Below are positions 1-9,144 of a DNA stretch of 64,000 bases, one piece after another (the first letter of the stretch is position 1; the number at the start of each line of letters is the position of its first letter). Under the pieces are notes generated by a model. The model saw only the letters and a list, made by a program, of their open reading frames with translations, was not told where the DNA came from and ran no database searches. Location of the stretch: contig JAKPFN010000066.1 in NCBI GenBank assembly GCA_029551395.1, forward strand, positions 1-64,000, read 5' to 3'. This stretch comes from Armatimonadota bacterium (GTDB lineage: Bacteria > Armatimonadota > UBA5829 > DTLH01). The position numbers and the translations under genes are program-made.

Positions 1-1628
1 AACTGATAAGGCCCATAAATGCAGCTCATCCTGAAGACAACAGTTTGTAATCCGAAAACTCTGGCATAGTCGAGTACATATTGGTCAGCAGCACCTTTAG
101 AGCATCCGTAAGGGCTGTGGAAGTCCAAATGCTGTTCTTCACATATTCCCGAGGAACTCAGAATTCTGTCTTCAGGCGTATAACGAGTGCCATCTAACGT
201 CAAAGGGATGTTTTCCAATGTGCCATAGACTTTATTAGTTGATGTGAATACCAAAGGAGGTGGAGATTTGAGTGAACGCAGCGCTTCCAGGATATTTAGT
301 GTGCCTCGGATGTTGACCTCAAAGTCATGAATCGGCCCTGAAAGACTGGTTGTTACTGCAACCTGTGCTGCGAAATGAAAGACTTGCGAAGCACCTTCCA
401 CAGCACGCATTACGGCAAATGGGTCCCTTACATCAGCGACCTCTATTTGCACTCGTTCTCCATGAATTTCACGCAGCCACTGGATATTTCTTTCAACTCC
501 AGGTCTCCAAAGGTTATCGAGTAGCAGCACAGAATGTCCTGATTCTAAAAGCCGATGAGCAAGGTTTGTTCCTATAAAACCTGCCCCTCCGGTGATTAGT
601 ACAGGTTGTTCTTCAATGCCTGAGAACCTTGGAGATCTGCCTAACCAGGCAGTATCCTGTACAGCTTCTATACCTCCGCCTGCCCATAGACGGAACAATA
701 GTTTAGGAGACCCATCGGCTCGTTTGAGGCCAAAGTGGTAATCTCGCTCATCTAGATGGAATCCGTCCACAGTTGGAAGTTTGGGATCAAGGTCGTACGC
801 GGAATACCAGTAGACTCTATCCACCTGAGCTTCGATTGCCTTTACAAATTCCTGCAGTTGTCTGCGTTGGTCATGCTGCCATGTCGAAAATCCAACCTCA
901 GAAATCCATAAGCCAGGTTTATAATCCTGTTGATCCAAAAGCTCCCTTATCTTGGCAACGTTTAGCTCCCAGCCATCCCAAGTGTAGTCATAAGTATTGG
1001 GGAACCCGTGAAGACCTACAGCATCGATGTAGGCCATTACTCCGCGTTCAAACATCAACCTGAGCCAGTTAGGGTCTATTGGGCTGAGACCGCCTAGAAC
1101 CGTCTTTTTTCCTCTATGCTTTGCCCAATAAGCTGCTCCACCGACCATCTCACTGAAGATATTCCAGTCCGGGTCGAGAGTCATATCCCATTCACGCAGG
1201 TTGTTTGGCTCATTCCAAAGCTCCATCCACTCAAAGCAGTCACCGAATCTAGTGATTATTACATCCAGAAAATCAGCGTACGCTTTAGGATTACGAGGTG
1301 GTGATGATGTTTTAGGCGCAATACCAAGGGAAGGAGGTGTATAGACAAAACACGGGAGCAGTTCAACATTTCTGGCAAGTCTGGGCAGCAGCCAGGAATA
1401 CCATTCTTCTCCTCCCGGAGCAAGCCAGTCAGCCCATGAGACCTGAGTCCGCAAGTGCTTTATCCCAAGTGTTTGAAGGTCAGCAAGCACTCGCTCGACT
1501 TGTTCATACTCACCTGGCCTGAACCATTCCAATATTCCAATAGTTGGTATAGATTTGTGGTTTCTGATGCGTCTTGTGGAACTTCCTGGCGTGTAAATGC
1601 TATCTGACCCTGATTCATTAGACGTCAT
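1..1628 (-). CDS. Fusion of a clan-A glycoside-hydrolase-like domain and an NAD-dependent epimerase (partial, 3' end off window)
   Basis: Translating the minus strand from the ATG at 1628 gives an uninterrupted frame to the window edge (about 542 codons), so the C-terminus is missing. Residues about 25-335 resemble a TIM-barrel glycoside hydrolase of the beta-xylosidase/GH39 kind: a WNEPN acid/base motif near residue 137 and an ISEVG nucleophile-type motif near 243. From about residue 342 a second domain starts with the Rossmann motif ITGGAGFIGTNLA. It continues as an extended SDR with STNKVYG, then YGCSKGAADQY (YxxxK-like) and RMSCIYGPYQ, as in CDP-paratose/tyvelose-type 2-epimerases. The ATG overlaps the upstream gene's TGA (ATGA), so translation is probably coupled. 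Activity of the hydrolase half is unknown; it may act as a sugar-recognition or processing domain for glycan assembly. Confidence 0.8.
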   Translation of the reverse strand, partial: MTSNESGSDSIYTPGSSTRRIRNHKSIPTIGILEWFRPGEYEQVERVLADLQTLGIKHLRTQVSWADWLAPGGEEWYSWLLPRLARNVELLPCFVYTPPSLGIAPKTSSPPRNPKAYADFLDVIITRFGDCFEWMELWNEPNNLREWDMTLDPDWNIFSEMVGGAAYWAKHRGKKTVLGGLSPIDPNWLRLMFERGVMAYIDAVGLHGFPNTYDYTWDGWELNVAKIRELLDQQDYKPGLWISEVGFSTWQHDQRRQLQEFVKAIEAQVDRVYWYSAYDLDPKLPTVDGFHLDERDYHFGLKRADGSPKLLFRLWAGGGIEAVQDTAWLGRSPRFSGIEEQPVLITGGAGFIGTNLAHRLLESGHSVLLLDNLWRPGVERNIQWLREIHGERVQIEVADVRDPFAVMRAVEGASQVFHFAAQVAVTTSLSGPIHDFEVNIRGTLNILEALRSLKSPPPLVFTSTNKVYGTLENIPLTLDGTRYTPEDRILSSSGICEEQHLDFHSPYGCSKGAADQYVLDYARVFGLQTVVFRMSCIYGPYQ

Positions 1629-2749
1629 ACTACTAAACCTCGTAATGCCATTTCATCTCGCGCGATGTTTACCTTATCGACAGCCTCCTGTTCCTGGAGC
1701 CAGCCAGCCAACTCTGTTATACCTGTCTCCAAAGTCACGGAAGGTTCATAATGGAGTACATTTCTGGCAAGTGTGATGTCTGCAAAGCAATGTCTGATGT
1801 CGCCTACTCGATATTTACCTGCAATTTCCGGCACCAGCGTTGTTTTTCCCAATGCTGTAGCCATTCGTTCCGCTACTTCCCGGATGGTATAGTGATTTCC
1901 ACTGCCGATATTGATTACATGTCCTGGGGCATCGGGAGATTCGATTGCCAATCTGCATGCCCGTGCAATATCCAAGACGCTGACAAAATCCCGCCGCTGA
2001 AGGCCGTCTTCGAAAATCAGCGGCGGATGGTTGTTCAACAGACGTGATGCGAATATTGCCAGGACTCCCGTATAAGGGTTAGAAAGCGCCTGTCTTGTTC
2101 CGAACACATTAAAGAACCGAAGGGCAACGGTCGGGATACCGTAGGCACGGCCTATCATCAGGCACATCTGCTCCTGGTCGTATTTAGAGAGCGCATAGAC
2201 GGACTCAATACAAGGTGTTTTGGTCTCAGGTGTTGGAACAGGCACAAGAACTTCTCCCTGGGCATTGTATACTTCCCATTTTTCTGCTTTTAGCTGTTCC
2301 AGTCTTCTAGTTACTCCCGAACATATACTGCCGTCCGGCGCTAAATACAAACCTTCACCATAAAGACTCATGCTGGATGCAACAACCAGCCGTTCTACAG
2401 GATGTTCGGTCAGGGCTTCGAGTAAAACGGCAGTGCCCAGGTTGTTTACATCGGTATAGCGGGCAATATCGTACATGCTTTGCCCGACACCTACCACAGC
2501 AGCAAAGTGATAAACAGCATCTATACCATCAAGGGCTTTACGGACTGCCTCTGGGTTCCTGACATCTCCGATTATCAGCTCGACATCAGGATTCAGGTAA
2601 TCCGGCCTTTTGGCATCTGGACCATGGACTTGAGGCGACAGATTATCAAGTGCTCGGACGCTGTAGCCATGGGCAAGAAGATGATCTGCCAAGTGTGAAC
2701 CAATGAAACCAGCTCCGCCAGTGATTAGAATATGCTTTTTGACTCCCAT
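1625..2749 (-). CDS. NAD-dependent sugar-nucleotide epimerase, dTDP-L-rhamnose 4-epimerase-like
   Basis: A complete 374-residue extended SDR. It starts with the NAD-binding GGAGFIGSHLADHLL motif, has the catalytic Ser in VVASSMSLYGEG and the catalytic YALSK, then RFFNVFGTRQALSNPYTG and the RRDFVSV segment. Relative to plain GalE it carries an insert of about 50 residues between the Ser and Tyr motifs, ending in a VPTPETK-like run. That insert is typical of the dTDP-L-rhamnose 4-epimerase branch, but its usual cysteine pair is not clearly kept, so the exact substrate is uncertain. It precedes and overlaps the GH-epimerase fusion gene by 4 nt. Together they look like a nucleotide-sugar module for surface glycan synthesis. 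Confidence 0.85.
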   Translation of the reverse strand: MGVKKHILITGGAGFIGSHLADHLLAHGYSVRALDNLSPQVHGPDAKRPDYLNPDVELIIGDVRNPEAVRKALDGIDAVYHFAAVVGVGQSMYDIARYTDVNNLGTAVLLEALTEHPVERLVVASSMSLYGEGLYLAPDGSICSGVTRRLEQLKAEKWEVYNAQGEVLVPVPTPETKTPCIESVYALSKYDQEQMCLMIGRAYGIPTVALRFFNVFGTRQALSNPYTGVLAIFASRLLNNHPPLIFEDGLQRRDFVSVLDIARACRLAIESPDAPGHVINIGSGNHYTIREVAERMATALGKTTLVPEIAGKYRVGDIRHCFADITLARNVLHYEPSVTLETGITELAGWLQEQEAVDKVNIARDEMALRGLVV

Positions 2750-3096
2750 GATTTTGTTCCCTTTGTATATTTACTGGTGAAATGTTACGTGTCGCTGGCT
2801 GCAAATGCGGTTCTGAGGCAAGTTATGTAAGAGGCCCTGGCTGCAGCCCTCGCATTTATAGTCTGTTTATCCTGATGATAATAACCTTAGCTACTTAGTT
2901 TTAAACATCAAGACCAATTTGATAATGTTGAGGATGATTTGGTGGAAAATGCTCAGGAGGTGGTTCATCTGGCTTTATCGAACATAATTGCGACAACTTG
3001 GCCCTGGGTTTGGGATGTATTTATTCCCGCACCCCAGGCTGTTGTTCTTGATGCAGCAGTGAAAGTGTTTGTTTTTTCAGCCTATGTAGTCTATCC
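2750..3096. other. Intergenic region, no gene recognised
   Basis: This 347-base gap separates two minus-strand genes (wrbA and the epimerase). A short plus-strand frame running into the 3' end of wrbA has no ribosome-binding site and no recognisable motifs. I saw no strong hairpin with a T-tract. The minus-strand promoter of the epimerase pair presumably lies here, but no clear -35/-10 pair stands out. Confidence 0.4.
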
Positions 3097-3774
3097 TTAC
3101 ATAGGTCCGTATTCTTCTTCTTTGGGTACATGATGCTCTTCTATGTGCTGCATACCTTTTAGCACAGTAGCAACTCTGGCAACGCGGCTGCCAAGATTTC
3201 GAGCTGTAGTAAGTTCAGGTTCGGATGGTTGTCTCGTTCCATCAGGCCCTGCAAGCGTGGCAGGTCCGTATGGAGAGCCGCCAATTCCGTCGGTAACTAG
3301 AATTTGAGGATTTTGTCCATAAGGAGTGCCAACCAGGATCATCCCAAGATGCAGAAGAGGGATCATTGCGGTGATAATAGTCGTCTCTTGACCTCCATGT
3401 ATGGTTGCAGTCGATGTAAACACACCTGCAGCCTTGTCTTCCAGCTCTCCAGCATTCCAGAGAGGGCCAGTAGTATCAATAAACTGTTTCATTTGGGAAG
3501 TAACGTTTCCATATCGAGTCGGAGAGCCCCAACAGATGCCATCAGCCCATCGGAGGTCATCTAAAGTGGCTTCAGGTACATCTTTCTGAGCTTCTTGTGC
3601 TTCAATATATGCTGGCTGAGAACTCATTGCCTGCTGTGCAGCCGGTATTTCCGGCACTTTACGGATTCTTACATCAATGTCTGCTACACTCTTTGCTCCT
3701 TCTGCAACAGCTTGAGCCATCTTATATGTATGTCCGTAGGCAGAGTAGTATACTACGAGTACATTTGTCGGCAT
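3097..3774 (-). CDS. wrbA: WrbA-type NAD(P)H:quinone oxidoreductase (flavodoxin-like)
   Basis: About 225 residues, matching the WrbA family, which reduces quinones by two electrons with FMN and NAD(P)H. The N-terminal phosphate-binding loop is VVYYSAYGHTYKMAQAVAEG; later come WGSPTRYGNVTSQMKQFID, the AGVFTSTATIHGGQET flavin loop and GGSPYGPATLAG, all WrbA hallmarks. The longest frame begins at 3783, but that ATG sits one base after AGGAG. The ATG at 3774 (MPTNVLVVYYSAYG) has the same AGGAG at 9 nt and matches the family start, so it is preferred. The gene lies alone, upstream of the epimerase pair. A role in redox-stress tolerance is inferred from the family. Confidence 0.93.
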   Translation of the reverse strand: MPTNVLVVYYSAYGHTYKMAQAVAEGAKSVADIDVRIRKVPEIPAAQQAMSSQPAYIEAQEAQKDVPEATLDDLRWADGICWGSPTRYGNVTSQMKQFIDTTGPLWNAGELEDKAAGVFTSTATIHGGQETTIITAMIPLLHLGMILVGTPYGQNPQILVTDGIGGSPYGPATLAGPDGTRQPSEPELTTARNLGSRVARVATVLKGMQHIEEHHVPKEEEYGPM

Positions 3775-3910
3775 AACAATCATCTCCTGATTTACCTGTG
3801 TTAGTACTGCAAAAGCTTACCCTGGTAGCTTTAGTGGCAAACAGAAAGGTTTTAAGGTAAAGGTGTGGTACATTTAAAAGGGTCCGCCGATGAACCGACG
3901 AACCCTAATC

Positions 3911-3986
3911 TGGTGGAGCCAAGGGGATTCGAACCCCTGACCTATTGGCTGCCAGCCAACCGCTCTCCCAGCTGAGCTATGGCCCC
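3911..3986 (-). tRNA. tRNA-Ala (anticodon GGC)
   Basis: Folding the minus strand gives a complete 76-nt cloverleaf: acceptor GGGGCCA/TGGCTCC, D-stem GCTC/GAGC, an anticodon arm with loop CTGGCAG (anticodon GGC), T-arm AGGGG-TTCGAAT-CCCCT and an encoded CCA. The acceptor contains the G3:U70 wobble pair, the identity element read by alanyl-tRNA synthetase, so the assignment does not rest on the anticodon alone. Confidence 0.97.
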
Positions 3987-4092
3987 AAATGCCTAATTAA
4001 TATACCATTTACTTGGAATTGCGTCAAGAGGAGATTTGCTTGTTTGCTTGTTTGAACTACGGCTGCTAGTAGGATAACTCAAGTAAAGGACA

Positions 4093-5103
4093 CTAATCAG
4101 TAAGTATGCTGCCCAGATTACCTTTTAACTGCTTAAACCGCATTGCAACGACATATTGGTCATCGTCCGTGTTGGATTCTTTGGCACGCAGGACTTCGCC
4201 TACTGCAGTAAACGGGCCGACTGAACCGCATCGGTCAGTCTCCAGGTAAACAAGCTCGCCTGGCTCAAGGAAATCAGGAATCAGCACTTTAATCCCACTG
4301 GAGCTTATGTCATAGGATTTCCCTGTTGCAAAGCCGGTTGGTATTGCGTCTTCTGCAGAGATACGTCCGTATCTTATATCCGTTTCTATCTTGTATCGAG
4401 GAGATTGCCTGCGTTGAGTCCGGTAAATAACCCCTGGTTTATCCAGGACCACGACAGGGTCATCGAGAGCATCTTTTAAAGCTAAAACGTAGCTATTGAA
4501 GCTGTAGAATGCATCGTTTGCTGCAAGCCCAACTCGAACGGGAGTGCGAGGAGAGATATCGACCAGAGAACCATCACGAACAGGCGCCAGAAGTGAGATG
4601 GTGCGGTCATCTCTGCTTTCTATCCGGGTTGGATAGAAGCCTCCAATCCTGCCATTTAATACCTCAAGGACAACTGGCTGGAATTTTGCGAAAAGAGTTG
4701 TATCGTCAGGGATGCTTTTTCCATGAAGTCTAGTTGAGTTGACTGAAGTCTGCTGAACCAGTTCGACCAGGTTATCCAGGTCGAAAGGTTTATTAATGTA
4801 AGCACAAACGCCGTGATTTTTGGCTGTTTCCAGTGCTTCTGAGCTTTCACAGGCAGTCATTACGATCACGGGGATGTTGTTGTTGAGGTTACGGATCTCA
4901 GCAAGTGCCGAGAGACCGTCTAATTTTGGCAATATAAGGTCAAGAAGAACAACGTCAAAGTCAGCTTCTCTTATTTTGTCTATGGCCTGTTGACCGTCGT
5001 GAACAGCCGCGACACTAAAGCCGCTTCTTGCCAACTTCGCCCCAAGAATTCGACAGAGATTAACCTCGTCGTCTACAACTAGAACACTGCCCTTACTAAG
5101 CAT
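4093..5103 (-). CDS. Response regulator with receiver and PilZ (c-di-GMP-binding) domains
   Basis: A 336-residue protein in three parts. Residues 5-125 are a CheY-type receiver with the acidic pair D11/D12, phospho-acceptor D55 in VVLLDLILPKLDG, the conserved Thr in IVMTA and Lys in INKPFD. Residues about 135-230 resemble the YcgR-type PilZN beta-barrel. Residues about 230-330 are a PilZ domain with the c-di-GMP signature RRQSPRYKI (RxxxR) and DISSSGIKV ([D/N]xSxxG). It probably couples phosphorelay and c-di-GMP signals to an output such as motility, adhesion or polysaccharide secretion. No histidine kinase or diguanylate cyclase is adjacent. The start follows ACTAAGC and lacks a strong Shine-Dalgarno. 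Confidence 0.92.
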   Translation of the reverse strand: MLSKGSVLVVDDEVNLCRILGAKLARSGFSVAAVHDGQQAIDKIREADFDVVLLDLILPKLDGLSALAEIRNLNNNIPVIVMTACESSEALETAKNHGVCAYINKPFDLDNLVELVQQTSVNSTRLHGKSIPDDTTLFAKFQPVVLEVLNGRIGGFYPTRIESRDDRTISLLAPVRDGSLVDISPRTPVRVGLAANDAFYSFNSYVLALKDALDDPVVVLDKPGVIYRTQRRQSPRYKIETDIRYGRISAEDAIPTGFATGKSYDISSSGIKVLIPDFLEPGELVYLETDRCGSVGPFTAVGEVLRAKESNTDDDQYVVAMRFKQLKGNLGSILTD

Positions 5104-5413
5104 TAGGCAGGAGCCTCCACCCTCAATAAAACTACAATTGCTTTAGTAATGGTAAGCACACCTGCCGAATCCGTGGCATTAGGTGCAGCTTGTGGATATC
5201 CATTACTAAACAAGCTCCTATAACAGCCAACCTTCTATCTAACTTACATATTGCAAGAAATATGCCATTCAAAGTCTAATGTCAGACTTGCCCTGGGAAA
5301 ATTACCTGTTTTCGCGTGTGGCGGCTCTTAATGGGAACACTTGGTAAATTGGATTCGCCTAATAATAGGTAGGCTCACCGAAGGATGGGTTCTCTAGTTA
5401 ATAAGAACTGTGA

Positions 5414-5442
5414 TTGACAATCCGTAGTGCGTGGGCTAAGAT
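5414..5442 (+). promoter_or_regulatory. Sigma70-type promoter for the FG-GAP protein
   Basis: TTGACA (5414-5419), a 17-bp spacer, then TAAGAT (5437-5442). The -35 is a consensus hexamer and the -10 matches 5 of 6. The predicted start near 5449 would give a leader of about 300 nt before the secreted FG-GAP gene. Found by eye, not scored. Confidence 0.6.
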
Positions 5443-5480
5443 GCACATGACAGTCCGACGGCTATAATGAGTTTGTTATA

Positions 5481-5558
5481 GAGTCTTGCCAATTGATGTT
5501 TGTAAATGTACAGAAGTTTTTATAGTGCGTTTATGCACTACTTTTGTTGGCAAAACTC
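5481..5558 (+). ncRNA. Structured leader element (nested hairpins)
   Basis: Within the 642-base gap between the PilZ regulator and the FG-GAP gene, an outer 12-bp stem pairs GAGTCTTGCCAA (5481-5492) with TTGGCAAAACTC (5547-5558), with one mismatch. It encloses a perfect inner hairpin TAGTGC/GCACTA (5523-5528/5535-5540). It lies about 30 nt downstream of the predicted transcription start. It is not followed by a T-run and matches no riboswitch consensus I recognise. It could be a regulatory leader, a protein-binding site or a DNA-level inverted repeat. I see nothing else identifiable in the rest of the gap (5104-5413 and 5559-5730). Confidence 0.35.
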
Positions 5559-5745
5559 TTCCAGGAGAGTCTAGGGTACAAATCAATCTCTGAAACTCAG
5601 TAGTGTAGTTACTATAAGGAATTGCCGTTCACTGGTCAAAATAAAGACTGATGATCCCATCTTCCAAACAAGCATGAAGCTGGATATTGTTGGTACAAAG
5701 ATGTAACCGAAGAGGGACAAGCAGCGGGTGAGAGAGGAGATCCCA

Positions 5746-8700
5746 GTGTGGACTCGTGCGCCTGTGGTTGTGTTGGTGCTAATAGCAATCCTAGCAGTCC
5801 CAGCCATCTCGAAAAAACCCACAGGACCAGAGAGTTTTAGTAAGGCCGGAAGCGGGGCCGGCGAAATTAAGTCTGCAGATACATCGGGGCAGTCTAAGCC
5901 CTCGTCTACGCCTCAGTTTACGCTGCCAATGACTGGTATGCCAACTGGCATCGGCGCGATAAAATCCCTTCCTGATGGTTCCCCAGTGTGCGTCAGCCAG
6001 AAAATCGCGACGCTTGTCTTAAGTACATACTTTTATGTTCAAGAAGCAGATAGATCAGCCGGTATTCGAGTTGTATGCGGCTATTTCTACCCTTTTTTTG
6101 GTGATAACTGCATTGTCACAATATACGGAATTCTGGAAACTGTCGGTGGAGAGCGGCAGATACGTCTAACAGAACCTATCCAGCTAGATTTGGAAAATAT
6201 TCCACCCGTTGCTCCTATATGTATGAAACAGGAAGCTCTATGTGGAAAGCCGTTTAATATATATACCCCTGGATTCGCTGATTCGATATACCTGCATAAC
6301 GTCGGGTTAAGAGTCCGTACGTATGGAAAAGTAACCGCCACGGATCAATTCGATGGTATGTATAGTTATTTTTATCTGGATGATGGTTCATGGATACATG
6401 ATGGATCGTTTAATTACTTTAACCCGGAAATCACTTATAAAGGTATTCGTATATATTCTTTTACAATGCCCCCATTAAACTCGTACCGGCTGGTAGAAGG
6501 CATAGTCTCTATGCCGATGTTTGATCCTACTCCAGATATTGTGACCAATCAGGATGAATTTCCAATACGTGCAGTTTTAGCCTTTAGCCCGGGAAATGTC
6601 ATGGAAATTGGACAGCCTGAGGTCCAAGTAGAAAAAGGAGTAGTCAGCGGACGAGTGCGTTTGGCTTCTACTCCTGACCGGCCAGTCAATGTGCGAGTTT
6701 ATAGCACATACGATGATACGGTCATTACTGAAGTTACTGACCAATTCAAGTCGTTTATGCTTGATCGAATTCCTGTGACAGGCACTGTAGTCACCGCATC
6801 TGCACCTGGATATTTCTCTCAATCAAAAGTGTTAACAGGTGGTGAGAGCGTTGATTTTGAGCTTCAACCATCTTCAACACACTTGGGAATACTTGCTGAT
6901 AAAACACATATCAAAGCTTGCAGTTCGGAGACGTTAACATTATCTCTTATATGCAGGGATATTGAAGGAAAACGGCTTCCTGGCCGCACACTGCGTGCAA
7001 CTACTACACGTGGAAGCTTTGTTGAATCCGGCAGTGACAATATAGAGGTAACAACAAATGAATCCGGATTAGCAACCGTCACATTCACTGCTTCACCAGA
7101 TGGGCCTGGGGTTGCTGGTATACAAGTAGTTGATGTTGATCATCAATCCGCTGGTGCTGAGATGTCACTGGAAATAATTGGCCCTAAAGTAGAGGTAACT
7201 GCGTCACCTGGTCTTTTATCAAGTGCGGGCACATCTATAATTAATGTCAAAATCACAGATGCAGAACAGCCACTTTCAAATGCTCTATTATTTATGTCTA
7301 CAGATTGTGGGGTATTCGAAGAGACAGCTTCTCAAGTGTGTCCATTGATAACGGATACTGAAGGTACTGCCACAGCAACATTGATGTTAGATCAACCTGG
7401 TACAGCACAGGTGGTGGTTCGATACGCTGATGCCTGTGGAAATGAGACAAGCGGATGGGTTCTGGTGAGTTATGGGGCGGCACCATGGATTGCAGAAGGC
7501 AGCAGGCACTCATCTGTGCTGGTTGCGGATTTAGATAATTCGTGCGATGGTCAGAAAGAAGTAGCACTGGTAACGAATAGCGGGACACTCAATGTTTGGA
7601 GAAATGACGGAACTTTATTGTGGTCTCAGAATGGATATGTTACGAACGATACAGGCAATACGCTTGCTTGTGGAAACTTAGACCACGATCCAGCCGGGTC
7701 ATTGGAAGTTGTACTGCCATCGACAGGGGAGCAGCGGGTACGTGCTTATGATGGGGCAACTGGAAAACCTATGGCTGGCTGGCCTACTTACACAGATTTC
7801 GAGTTTATTAATGTTTCTGCAGCTATTGCTGATGTGAACAGTGATGGGGCAAATGAGGTCATTGCTGGTGACCACAGTTGCTTTGTATTTTCGTGGAATG
7901 CTACCGGTAACTGGGAGAAGGTCACTCAGACAAACCGCTCCTGCCTTTGGAGGAATTTGACAGGCAGCAGCGGAACCGCAATAAACGGATCATCCGTAGC
8001 AATTGGCGATATAAACGGAGACCCTGATGGTATTCCAGAGGTGCTGGTAGGCAGCAATGACAGCATCGAAGTTTTCTCATTCCCAGGAGATGCCTGGGGT
8101 GATCATGTCAATCCGCCGCTATATACTCCCGGATGGCCTAAAGACACAGGCTTGAGGACTTTTTCGTCTCCAGCTATAGGTGACATTGATGGTGATGGCC
8201 GCAATGATGTAGCGATTGGCTCTGATGACGGTAAAATGTATGTTTACTACGGAGGAACTGGAGAGTGGGTTGGGTATTCGGTAGACAGTCCTATAAGGTC
8301 ATCACCTGCACTGGCCGACCTGGATGATGATGGTAAATTAGACATTATCTTCGGGGCAGATAACGCCAGGGTGTATGCATTCAAAGCCGGAGGTGTACCG
8401 GTAGCTGGATGGGAGACTGGCATAAAACTTGGTATTACTGATGATTGCAAAGTGCAAGGTGGCCCGGTGGTTGGTGATGTTACAGGCGACGGTAAAGCCG
8501 AGGTTCTTGTTGCTACAACTACGGGATTCCTGTTTTGCATATATCGAGATGGAAATGCTCATATAGCAAATGATGGACATTATTATGGGCCTATTGCATG
8601 GGCTTATCAGTGTGCTCCTGCTGGGGCCAGTTCGATCATAGCGTCAAGTCCTACTATCGATGACATCGATGGTGATGGTAAGGTAGATGTGATAATTGCA

Positions 8701-9135
8701 AGCTCAGCCGGGGTATATCGGCTTGAGTTTGATGCTGCCTACATAAATACTCCTCAGGCTCAACCTTGGCCTACTTTCCATGCAAATCCGAGCAGGACAG
8801 GATGCGTGTCCACACCTGCACCGCCTGTGTATGCATCTATTATTGGGAAAGTAACCAGAAACGGTATACCTGTGGAAAGTGCCACAATCTACATAAAGAA
8901 ATCGGATGGTTCTCCTGTTTATGTTCCATGGTCTTCACCGCCAGTTGAAAGGCCGCCTGTAAATACAGTAGGCACGGCATATATACCGGAACATAATGAT
9001 GGTGGATACTGCATCAATCAGCTTGAGCCTAATACATCTTATGAGCTTAGAGTTGTGGTAACTGGAATGCCCGAAAAGATTGTGCCGGATATTCAGGTAA
9101 CTACGGGCGTTGTGCGTGTAGATATTGAGATGTAG
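5746..9135 (+). CDS. Large secreted protein with Ig-like and FG-GAP/VCBS calcium-binding repeats
   Basis: About 1129 residues. The frame can begin at GTG 5728, but GTG 5746 has GAGAGGAG six bases upstream and leads straight into a signal peptide (hydrophobic VVVLVLIAILAVPA), so it is preferred. An OB-like segment lies near residues 90-160. Residues about 380-580 resemble Ig-like Big_1/invasin modules. From about 600 to 1050 there are FG-GAP repeats with calcium loops such as DIDGDGRND, DLDDDGKLD, DVTGDGKAE and DIDGDGKVD. The C-terminus (about 1060-1135) is a carboxypeptidase-regulatory-like beta domain. It is likely an exported adhesin or binding protein folding as an integrin-like propeller; no catalytic motif is visible. 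The DUF72 gene starts 9 bases after its stop. Confidence 0.85.
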   Translation: MWTRAPVVVLVLIAILAVPAISKKPTGPESFSKAGSGAGEIKSADTSGQSKPSSTPQFTLPMTGMPTGIGAIKSLPDGSPVCVSQKIATLVLSTYFYVQEADRSAGIRVVCGYFYPFFGDNCIVTIYGILETVGGERQIRLTEPIQLDLENIPPVAPICMKQEALCGKPFNIYTPGFADSIYLHNVGLRVRTYGKVTATDQFDGMYSYFYLDDGSWIHDGSFNYFNPEITYKGIRIYSFTMPPLNSYRLVEGIVSMPMFDPTPDIVTNQDEFPIRAVLAFSPGNVMEIGQPEVQVEKGVVSGRVRLASTPDRPVNVRVYSTYDDTVITEVTDQFKSFMLDRIPVTGTVVTASAPGYFSQSKVLTGGESVDFELQPSSTHLGILADKTHIKACSSETLTLSLICRDIEGKRLPGRTLRATTTRGSFVESGSDNIEVTTNESGLATVTFTASPDGPGVAGIQVVDVDHQSAGAEMSLEIIGPKVEVTASPGLLSSAGTSIINVKITDAEQPLSNALLFMSTDCGVFEETASQVCPLITDTEGTATATLMLDQPGTAQVVVRYADACGNETSGWVLVSYGAAPWIAEGSRHSSVLVADLDNSCDGQKEVALVTNSGTLNVWRNDGTLLWSQNGYVTNDTGNTLACGNLDHDPAGSLEVVLPSTGEQRVRAYDGATGKPMAGWPTYTDFEFINVSAAIADVNSDGANEVIAGDHSCFVFSWNATGNWEKVTQTNRSCLWRNLTGSSGTAINGSSVAIGDINGDPDGIPEVLVGSNDSIEVFSFPGDAWGDHVNPPLYTPGWPKDTGLRTFSSPAIGDIDGDGRNDVAIGSDDGKMYVYYGGTGEWVGYSVDSPIRSSPALADLDDDGKLDIIFGADNARVYAFKAGGVPVAGWETGIKLGITDDCKVQGGPVVGDVTGDGKAEVLVATTTGFLFCIYRDGNAHIANDGHYYGPIAWAYQCAPAGASSIIASSPTIDDIDGDGKVDVIIASSAGVYRLEFDAAYINTPQAQPWPTFHANPSRTGCVSTPAPPVYASIIGKVTRNGIPVESATIYIKKSDGSPVYVPWSSPPVERPPVNTVGTAYIPEHNDGGYCINQLEPNTSYELRVVVTGMPEKIVPDIQVTTGVVRVDIEM

Positions 9136-9144
9136 TATTAGCAG

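Noticed and set aside
2939-3133. A 64-codon plus-strand open frame near wrbA
   Set aside because: Overlaps the 3' end of wrbA, lacks a ribosome-binding site and shows no motifs.
5281-5420. A possible glycine, M-box or c-di-AMP riboswitch in the gap before the FG-GAP gene
   Set aside because: Short look-alikes (CACCGAAGG, GGCGAATCC on the minus strand) occur, but the remaining conserved blocks of these aptamers are missing.
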